Source of the DNA: Clostridiales bacterium GWD2_32_19
GTDB taxonomy: Bacteria > Bacillota > Clostridia > Lachnospirales > UBA12420
NCBI GenBank assembly: GCA_001795385.1
Contig: MGOU01000043.1
Coordinates: 1-59,934, forward strand
Direction: 5' to 3'
DNA: 59,934 nucleotides
How positions within the stretch are numbered: position 1 is the first letter of the stretch; each line of letters begins with the position of its first letter. Under the pieces are notes generated by a model. That model did not search any database and was not told where the DNA came from. It saw only the letters and a list, made by a program, of their open reading frames with translations. This document shows, one piece after another, positions 54,218-59,934 of this stretch. A program made the position numbers and the translations under genes.

Positions 54218-55387
54218 ATGGATATCAAGGAATTTTATATAAGAAATAAATATAGCATAAATGGAGTAATTAGTGTGCTTATATTTATAGTAGCATTGAT
54301 ACCTATGTATTTCTTATATAATACTCAAAGTAATTATCCTAAAATAATAGAAAAAGAAAAGATTATAATAAATAATGATATTAAAGCGATTAATAAAAAG
54401 ATAAGTAAAAGCAGAGAAGATATAAAATTGAAAAATGATGATATACAAAAGGCAAAAGATGAGAGTCAAAAAATGGCTGAGGATTCAGAAAAATATCCAC
54501 AAGACGACAGGAAAACAGCCATATTTAGTACGAGAGTGTATTTATTAGAAGTAACCTCCAATATAGAAGTAATAAGACTAGAGGCAAAGGAAAATGGAAT
54601 AGTACCGGGAGAAATAGAACAAATACCCTTTATACTTGAGTGTAGGGGTGATTACATAAATATGATAGGTTTATTAAATAGAATAAACGAGAAAAAGTTT
54701 ATATATATAAAAGATATAAACATAAAACTTGATGGAAATGTACTTGCATATAATCTGGAAATAGTCACTCTTGCTAGAAAGACAGATATTAAAGATGTTG
54801 TACCAAATATAGAAACACCGACACAGACTCAAGAAATAAAGATTGTAATGAGAAGTGATAATCCTTTTGGAAGTACTGCATCTAGCGAACAACAACCAGT
54901 AATACCTACCGATAATCCTGTGACAACGCCTGATTTACCATATAACGAGGAGGCACCATCAAATAACAATAACCAGCAACCAAATATAGAAAGATTATAT
55001 CCATTAGATGTGGACGCAGAATTACTACGGGATTATAATGAAAAGAAAAACATTATAGACGATAATCTATCTAATTTTAGTCATAGTATTAGCTTAAAGA
55101 CTTCAGCAGGTACAGAAGTGAAATCAGTAAAAAATGGAAAGGTAATTTTCGTTGGTAAACTTGGGACACATGGTAATAGTATAATGATAGAACACCAAGA
55201 AGGAAATATAAGTTATTATGGAAACCTAGGAAATGTTACAGTATATAAAGGTCAAAGTGTTAATATTGGAAAAGTAATAGGTTATACAGGAGGGGCAGGA
55301 GATTTATCTGTACCACACTTGAATTTTGGATATACCATAGACGGTCAGTTTGTAGACCCAAAACAATTTATGAATATGTCAATATAA
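54218..55387 (+). CDS. PilO-like protein fused to a degenerate LytM domain, 389 aa
   Basis: A membrane segment (INGVISVLIFIVALIPMYFL), a coiled coil (about 45-95) and a PilO-like core (about 95-190) are followed by a Pro/Thr/Asn-rich linker (about 205-265) and an M23/LytM-like domain (about 285-389). In active M23 enzymes the zinc ligands are in HxGxD and HxH; here those sites read SHSISL and HLNF (His367, Asn369), so the metal site is not complete. Such dead LytM domains (as in SpoIIQ or EnvC) bind partners or peptidoglycan. It could couple the pilus machine to the wall. ATG 54218 with ribosome site GAGGAGTGGGG. Confidence 0.8.
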   Translation: MDIKEFYIRNKYSINGVISVLIFIVALIPMYFLYNTQSNYPKIIEKEKIIINNDIKAINKKISKSREDIKLKNDDIQKAKDESQKMAEDSEKYPQDDRKTAIFSTRVYLLEVTSNIEVIRLEAKENGIVPGEIEQIPFILECRGDYINMIGLLNRINEKKFIYIKDINIKLDGNVLAYNLEIVTLARKTDIKDVVPNIETPTQTQEIKIVMRSDNPFGSTASSEQQPVIPTDNPVTTPDLPYNEEAPSNNNNQQPNIERLYPLDVDAELLRDYNEKKNIIDDNLSNFSHSISLKTSAGTEVKSVKNGKVIFVGKLGTHGNSIMIEHQEGNISYYGNLGNVTVYKGQSVNIGKVIGYTGGAGDLSVPHLNFGYTIDGQFVDPKQFMNMSI

Positions 55388-55459
55388 TAAAGAGGAGATA
55401 GGTAGATTATTTAGCCTAAACGAAAAACTTCCAACTGTGAACTGTATTGAGGTGTAGCT

Positions 55460-57169
55460 ATGAAACTTAAAGACCAAAATGGTAATATGATGATGATTAT
55501 ACTTGTTGTACTTGTTCTAATGGCTGCAGCTGGAATATATTTCACACAGGGACTTAGACTCAATAAACAATCTATATTGCAGGATGCTTATAAAGTAAAA
55601 TCAGATATGGGTGCAAATCACGGATTGACGATTTTACTAAAAGATGTAGCAAACTATTATAAAACAAAAGGTGATATAAGTACTCCTACAGGGTTTGCTG
55701 AAAGAAACAAATATTTACCAGATCTAGCAACTAAAGATATCCAAATAGATTATGTGTATGAAGTAAATGGTACAAATACTCAAACTACAACGAGTTATGA
55801 ACTCAAACAAAGAACAAAAACAAGTGATATAAATTATAGGTTTTATGACATGATACCCTCTATAAGTGAACAATTCGAAGTTGCTAAAGATAATACGACT
55901 GAGGATTTGAATATAACAGATGGCACAAGCAAAATTTTATCAGGACAGATTGCTATAACAGGGGTATCGAATAGTACCGATAGTATGTCAACTTTTTTTA
56001 TAGTAGCAAACGATAGTACGAGTAAAACATTAAATATATATTCAATGAATGCACTATTAGATGCAAATAAATCAATAAATTTAATAACACCAATATCAAT
56101 ATTGGATTTATATAAACTTAAGGATATCTTTTCCAACAAGGACTCAATAACCTTAGACAATCAAATAAAAGCCCAAGCTATATATAATCCGGGTGATACA
56201 AGCACTAATATATATATAGCAATAACAGACAAGGCAAATGAAAGCATAGATATATTTGTTGTGGATGTTGATAATGTCTATGCACCAAGGTATATAACGA
56301 CTTTAGATACAGCCCCAGTAGATTTGGAATCATCAGAATATACAATGGATTTTTCAGGAGCATATTTCTATGATGGATTTAATAATAAGGATGGTATATT
56401 TATTGTAACGTCTCGGGCTACAGGTGTAGTTAATAATGCAGATGTAAAGATATATGAATGCTATCCTAAAGATGCTGTGCCAGATATAGTTCAAAAAGGA
56501 AATACACTTAGCTTAGGGTATAAGCCGGCTAACTTATCATTATCAGTAATTTGGGATTTAGCTATGACAGGACCTCCTATAGAGCCAGATATATATATCA
56601 GTGTAGTTTCTAGTGATAAGTTAACAGCGAATATGTATAAATTTATAGCAGCAAATTTTACAATTCAAAATGACGATATTATGAACCAAGTACAGTGTGG
56701 AAATATGGACATAGTTCCTTTTTATATTGATCAAATTAAATTATTAACAGTATATCATACTTTAAATGGAGTCAAGGCTCATGTATTGATAGGAAACTCA
56801 AAAGATAGCAAAATATTTTCATACTACAAAGATATAGGAGTAGTTGGAAATTGGAGCAATACAAAAATTAATTTTGCAACAGATGAAGGGGTTGGAAGAA
56901 TTTCATGTGCAGTTGTTAAGCATTACACAAGAGGAGCAAATGAATTTAAAATACTTTCAGTGACTCCTACACCAATACTAAAACATGTAACAATAGTTAA
57001 TGAACCGACAGCGCCTAATATAACAACTAGTTCATTTATAAAAACTACAACAGAAGTATCAAAAAGCAATATGAGACCTAAAATATCAATAGAATACATG
57101 GAAGAGGATGCAGAAGGAAGTAGGAAAATTGAAAAAGTTAATGTATTAGAATCTAATATAAATCAATAA
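55460..57169 (+). CDS. PilX-like membrane-anchored protein, 569 aa
   Basis: MKLKDQNGNMMMIILVVLVL resembles the PilX/pre-pilin-like N-terminus (usual NQRG...), without a clear Gly-Phe cleavage site. The remaining 540 residues form an outer domain of unrecognised type, rich in beta structure and Thr/Asp/Asn. In many firmicute pilus operons a large protein of this sort lies near the end. Ribosome site TGAGGTG lies before the ATG. Confidence 0.68.
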   Translation: MKLKDQNGNMMMIILVVLVLMAAAGIYFTQGLRLNKQSILQDAYKVKSDMGANHGLTILLKDVANYYKTKGDISTPTGFAERNKYLPDLATKDIQIDYVYEVNGTNTQTTTSYELKQRTKTSDINYRFYDMIPSISEQFEVAKDNTTEDLNITDGTSKILSGQIAITGVSNSTDSMSTFFIVANDSTSKTLNIYSMNALLDANKSINLITPISILDLYKLKDIFSNKDSITLDNQIKAQAIYNPGDTSTNIYIAITDKANESIDIFVVDVDNVYAPRYITTLDTAPVDLESSEYTMDFSGAYFYDGFNNKDGIFIVTSRATGVVNNADVKIYECYPKDAVPDIVQKGNTLSLGYKPANLSLSVIWDLAMTGPPIEPDIYISVVSSDKLTANMYKFIAANFTIQNDDIMNQVQCGNMDIVPFYIDQIKLLTVYHTLNGVKAHVLIGNSKDSKIFSYYKDIGVVGNWSNTKINFATDEGVGRISCAVVKHYTRGANEFKILSVTPTPILKHVTIVNEPTAPNITTSSFIKTTTEVSKSNMRPKISIEYMEEDAEGSRKIEKVNVLESNINQ

Positions 57170-57190
57170 TCAAAAGAGGGAGGGTTAAAT

Positions 57191-58495
57191 ATGAAAAGAA
57201 TAATTGGAGTTCTATTGATATTTTGCATGGCTATATCTGTGACATATGCATCTTCTATTGAAAATGAAGAAGATTATGGAGAAACAACAGAAAAAACAAT
57301 CAGTTTAGCTGATGATAATTCCGCTGGCGATGAATCTGGAAAACAAGTGGGAGCTATAGATGGCACAGCTCAAGGAAAAATAGATTTTTATGAAGGAAAA
57401 TCAAATGATTATAAAAGGGCTCTCATGTCAGATGAACAGATAATTAAAAAATATAGTCTAGATAAGGAAGTTGAAGATTACAGAAAGAGTTTTTTAGCAG
57501 GATATAAATCCGTGTATCAAGAATCTTACAAGACTGCATACAGAGAGGGTTTTAACACGGAAGTTATGGAAAGTACATATAATAGCTCAGATGTAAGTTA
57601 TACTTTGGTTACAATGGATGGAGCAACAGTAACAAGTGATGATTCAGTTGTAAGTATAATATTTGAAGAAGGAGCAGTATATTTACAAAACAATGTAAGA
57701 ATAGATAAAAAGAACACTAAGTTAACAACTGAAGATTTAAAAAACAGATATATTCAAGCATCAAATGTGTATAATGTGCAAGTAAAGAATGAAGAAGGAT
57801 ATATGAATGTATATAAACCTAGTACATTAAACTTTAAATATATAGGTGGAGAAAATGTAGGAGTGTACAAGATTACAGAAACTGGATTAATGTATTATGC
57901 AAGCGAAATAAATGGTAGTTTAATAGAATGTGAAATTGATGAAAGAACATTTAAAGGTGGAGATTACGTTGTACTTATAGATAAAAGCTATAAAGGATTA
58001 TCAGATATAGATGATAATTGGGCAAAAGATGAAATAAATCTAATGGTAAAGCGTGGTTGGGTAAGTGGATACGAGGATGGATCATTTAGGCCAAATGAAA
58101 AAATAACAAGAGCGGAATATGCAGTAATGCTTTATAATATGTTAGGTTGGTATAATTATGGGGTAGCTGATAATGTACAAGTATATTTTTCAGATGCTAA
58201 TATGTTAGGAATGTGGGGAAGGAAAGCTGTATATGTTGCAGTTGTAGAAGGAATAATAACTGGATACCCCGATGGATCATTCAGACCTAATAACAAGATA
58301 ACTTATCAAGAAGTGGAATGGCTAGTACAACGAGTATATAAAAATAAAGGATATTCAAACTTTGTATGGGAAGACATTGCACAAATTATGATGGATGAAA
58401 AAGGAGTAATATCGAAGGGTATTACTGATAAAAGAAATTATATAACAAGAAATGAAGTTGCATATATGTTTTACATACTTAATAGGGGACTTTAG
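57191..58495 (+). CDS. SLH-domain protein at the end of the pilus operon, 434 aa
   Basis: Signal peptide (cleavage near TYASS, residue 20). The first 270 residues include a Tyr/Lys-rich helical stretch (YRKSFLAGYKSVYQESYKTA) and a beta domain. Three C-terminal SLH modules lie at about 273-320 (GYEDGSFRPNEKITRAEYA), 330-380 (GYPDGSFRPNNKITYQEVE) and 385-434. It is 21 bp after the PilX-like gene, so it is co-transcribed with the pilus genes. It could form the exit ring or wall collar for the pilus in a monoderm with an S-layer; this role is inference. Confidence 0.85.
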   Translation: MKRIIGVLLIFCMAISVTYASSIENEEDYGETTEKTISLADDNSAGDESGKQVGAIDGTAQGKIDFYEGKSNDYKRALMSDEQIIKKYSLDKEVEDYRKSFLAGYKSVYQESYKTAYREGFNTEVMESTYNSSDVSYTLVTMDGATVTSDDSVVSIIFEEGAVYLQNNVRIDKKNTKLTTEDLKNRYIQASNVYNVQVKNEEGYMNVYKPSTLNFKYIGGENVGVYKITETGLMYYASEINGSLIECEIDERTFKGGDYVVLIDKSYKGLSDIDDNWAKDEINLMVKRGWVSGYEDGSFRPNEKITRAEYAVMLYNMLGWYNYGVADNVQVYFSDANMLGMWGRKAVYVAVVEGIITGYPDGSFRPNNKITYQEVEWLVQRVYKNKGYSNFVWEDIAQIMMDEKGVISKGITDKRNYITRNEVAYMFYILNRGL

Positions 58496-58518
58496 AAGGT
58501 AAATAACATGATAATATC

Positions 58519-58547
58519 AATCCTCCTCTTTATAAGAGGAGGATTGG
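58519..58547 (+). terminator. Hairpin at the end of the pilus operon
   Basis: CAATCCTCCTCTT pairs perfectly with AAGAGGAGGATTG, loop 3 nt. G residues follow instead of a T run, so termination may be partial and sigH could receive read-through. Confidence 0.65.
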
Positions 58548-58588
58548 GGTTTGGATAAATGGATATTAAAGAATGGAGAGCGTGTTGT

Positions 58589-59191
58589 ATGGACTATAAA
58601 AGAGTTACAGATGAACAAATATTAGAATGGATATACAATGAGGAAAAATACGCAATGGATGAATTGATAGATAGATATAAAGATTTTGTAAAAAAGAAAG
58701 CAAGAGTATATTTCTTAGTAGGAGCAGACTCAGATGATATAATACAAGAAGGGATGATAGGTCTATACAAGGCAATAAGAGATTATAAAACAGAAAAGCA
58801 AAGTTCGTTTAAAACATTTGCAAGTATGTGTATCGATAGACAAATGATAACAGCTGTAAAATCTGCAACGAGAAACAAACATAAATTTTTAAATAACTAC
58901 ATATCATTGAACAAATTAGAATCAGATGAAGATACTGAGGACATAAGTCTAATTGATATCCTAGTTAAAGAGGGATCAAATCCTGAAAAGTTGCTATTAG
59001 TTAAGGAAAATATAAAAAACATACAAGAAAAGATAAAAGACAATCTAAGTGAATTTGAGAAGAAGATATTAAACATGTATTTAAAAGGTGCGAAATATAT
59101 AGAAATAGCAACAGAACTAAATGTTACTGTAAAATCAGTAGATAATTGCGTGCAAAGAATAAAAACAAAACTTTCAAAGGCACTTCTGTAG
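58589..59191 (+). CDS. sigH: RNA polymerase sigma factor SigH-like, 200 aa
   Basis: Sigma-70 region 2 contains DELIDRYKDFVKKKARVYFL, DSDDIIQEGMIGLYKAIRDY and FKTFASMCIDRQMITAVKSA; region 4 contains NMYLKGAKYIEIATELNVT and VKSVDNCVQRIKTKL. These match SigH, which turns on early sporulation and transition-state genes. The length is slightly below the usual 215. ATG 58589 is preferred (GGAGAG upstream); an ATG at 58559 is possible. Located between the pilus operon and the tRNA-Thr region. Confidence 0.92.
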   Translation: MDYKRVTDEQILEWIYNEEKYAMDELIDRYKDFVKKKARVYFLVGADSDDIIQEGMIGLYKAIRDYKTEKQSSFKTFASMCIDRQMITAVKSATRNKHKFLNNYISLNKLESDEDTEDISLIDILVKEGSNPEKLLLVKENIKNIQEKIKDNLSEFEKKILNMYLKGAKYIEIATELNVTVKSVDNCVQRIKTKLSKALL

Positions 59192-59306
59192 CTCGGTAGG
59201 TATAAGCAGAGAACCGAAATCTGTGTAATTCAGATTTAGAGTGAATCGCTTAGTCCTTAGTAGAGATAAAGTAGGGGAACAATAATGAAGTAACAAGTAA
59301 ATAAGT
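59181..59306 (+). ncRNA. tRNA-Thr 5' copy plus structured element (copy 2)
   Basis: ACTTCTGTAGCTCGGTAGGT differs by only two bases from the tRNA-Thr 5' end at 59307. It continues into TAAGCAGAGAACC, a hairpin AAATCTG-TGTAATT-CAGATTT, then TGAATCGCTTAGTCC. TAAGC pairs with GCTTA, and AGG from the copied tRNA pairs with CCT. The same order and core occur before tRNA-Asn (15205-15334), where the loop-stem bases differ in a compensated way. The tRNA-to-tRNA distance is 126 bp. Confidence 0.65.
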
Positions 59307-59379
59307 GCTTCTGTAGCTCAGTAGGTAGAGCAATACCATGGTAAGGTATAGGTCAGCGGTTCGATTCCGCTCAGGAGCT
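59307..59379 (+). tRNA. tRNA-Thr (GGT)
   Basis: A cloverleaf with acceptor GCTTCTG/CAGGAGC, anticodon loop ATGGTAA (anticodon GGT), and T arm GCGGTTCGATTCCGC. Discriminator U; CCA not encoded. Confidence 0.93.
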
Positions 59380-59431
59380 TGAAGAACTCAAAATTAAATG
59401 AAAATGTCAATCAACAAAATAAAAACAAATC

Positions 59432-59544
59432 TGTGGATAACAACACCAGTAAAGATGGTCATCCACAGACTTATACTGATTATCCACAGAAAGAGTACTG
59501 AATATGCTCAAGAAATACATAGAAATTATAAAATGTGTGGATAG
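59432..59544. promoter_or_regulatory. Second cluster of DnaA-box-like 9-mers
   Basis: Perfect TTATCCACA at 59432-59440 (minus) and 59480-59488 (plus); one-mismatch sites TCATCCACA at 59459-59467 (plus) and CTATCCACA at 59536-59544 (minus). It lies between tRNA-Thr and the tandem promoters at the window end. Confidence 0.6.
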
Positions 59545-59567
59545 TTAGTATATCTTATATTATATAG

Positions 59568-59615
59568 TAAGAACATAAAAAAATGTCTATAAATCGACAT
59601 TTTTTTATGTTCTTA
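59568..59615. terminator. Perfect 20-bp bidirectional terminator
   Basis: TAAGAACATAAAAAAATGTC, 8-nt loop, and the exact complement ending in ATGTTCTTA. It separates the tRNA-Thr transcript from the promoters that follow. Confidence 0.88.
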
Positions 59616-59626
59616 GGGGTTTTCTA

Positions 59627-59934
59627 TTGACAAAGTATAGTTGAGCTGATATAATAGCAAAGTCGCTTAGTTAAGAAAGCTGTTTTAAAAGAAGAAGAAT
59701 AAATGTAAATGTTATTCATGTCTGATGAGGCAACTTGAAAAGCTAAAATATACCTATTGACAAAAAGGGTATAGAGCTGATATAATAGCAAAGTCGCTCG
59801 GTTGAGAAAGCTGTTTTAAATGAAGGATGAATAAATGAAAAAGTTATTCATATCTGATGAGGCAACTTAATAAACTAAAATATACCTATTGACAAAATGG
59901 TGTATAGCTGATATAATGTGTAAGTCGCTCGAAA
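59627..59934 (+). promoter_or_regulatory. Three tandem strong promoters, probably of an rRNA operon
   Basis: Each has TTGACA and TATAAT: 59627/59650 (17 bp), 59757/59781 (18 bp), 59889/59912 (17 bp). Units of 130-132 bp repeat almost completely, including GCTGATATAAT, AAGTCGCT, a GAATAA...TTATTC hairpin and CTGATGAGGCAACTT. Such tandem identical promoters with leader repeats are typical of rRNA operons, which should begin just past the window. Confidence 0.8.

Noticed and set aside
59721-59870. CTGATGA followed by GAAA in the tandem promoter leader, like a hammerhead ribozyme core
   Set aside because: There is no stem II between the two parts, and the second copy lacks GAAA. The conserved block is better seen as part of the rRNA leader repeat.

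Overview
The window reads as chromosomal DNA from a low-GC, Gram-positive, endospore-forming member of the Clostridia. The supporting signs are AT-rich codon use, strong GGAGG ribosome sites, canonical TTGACA/TATAAT promoters, a T-box in front of proS, a SigH-type sigma factor, a dnaE-pfkA neighbourhood and surface proteins anchored by S-layer homology (SLH) domains. I cannot name the genus with confidence. Nearly all genes lie on the + strand.

Layout. 1-9.3 kb: a cluster of DnaA-box-like sites, then two long paralogous SLH proteins (probably S-layer or other abundant wall proteins) that share a promoter layout and a 5' UTR hairpin. Between them lie an orphan HicB-like protein and a copper-amine-oxidase-N lipoprotein. 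9.3-14.9 kb: an accessory and decaying region with a frameshifted ASCH gene beside an intact one, a twice-frameshifted GNAT acetyltransferase, a peptidase E gene with an in-frame stop, an EEP-type nuclease/phosphatase and a zeta-toxin pair. Two 43-bp copies of the 3' half of initiator tRNA lie before the intact tRNA-fMet, which suggests serial integration at that tRNA. 14.9-26.6 kb: a tRNA operon (Asn, Glu, Cys, fMet on the minus strand), then housekeeping genes: a DUF951 protein, rplM-rpsI, a phosphodiester glycosidase-like protein, dnaE, an SdpI-like protein, pfkA and a large M16C metallopeptidase. 26.7-33.2 kb: an unusual cluster of coiled-coil proteins, two of them membrane anchored, whose promoters share a conserved spacer. 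33.2-37.7 kb: T-box-proS, a YflT-like stress protein and a lone VirD4-like protein whose Walker A motif is degenerate. 38-45.5 kb: two more SLH proteins around a DUF5711-like protein, a CvpA protein and a LytTR response regulator; a MecA-like adaptor follows on the minus strand. 46.5-58.5 kb: a type IV pilus operon (pilB, pilC, five pilin-like genes, a further pseudopilin, pilM/N/O-like genes, a PilX-like protein) ending in an SLH protein. The PilO-like protein carries a degenerate LytM domain. 58.6 kb to the end: sigH, a tRNA-derived hairpin element, tRNA-Thr, a second DnaA-box cluster, a strong terminator and three tandem promoters running out of the window, probably into an rRNA operon.

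The common theme is the cell envelope: five SLH proteins, a pilus apparently adapted to a peptidoglycan/S-layer wall, and membrane-tethered coiled-coil proteins. The most novel-looking signals are (i) a structured element of about 105 nt behind a copied tRNA 5' end, seen at two different tRNA loci with compensatory base changes; (ii) the coiled-coil cluster with its shared promoter spacer; (iii) a 41-nt hairpin leader reused upstream of three unrelated genes; and (iv) the PilO-LytM fusion together with a beta module shared by an S-layer protein and a minor pilin.
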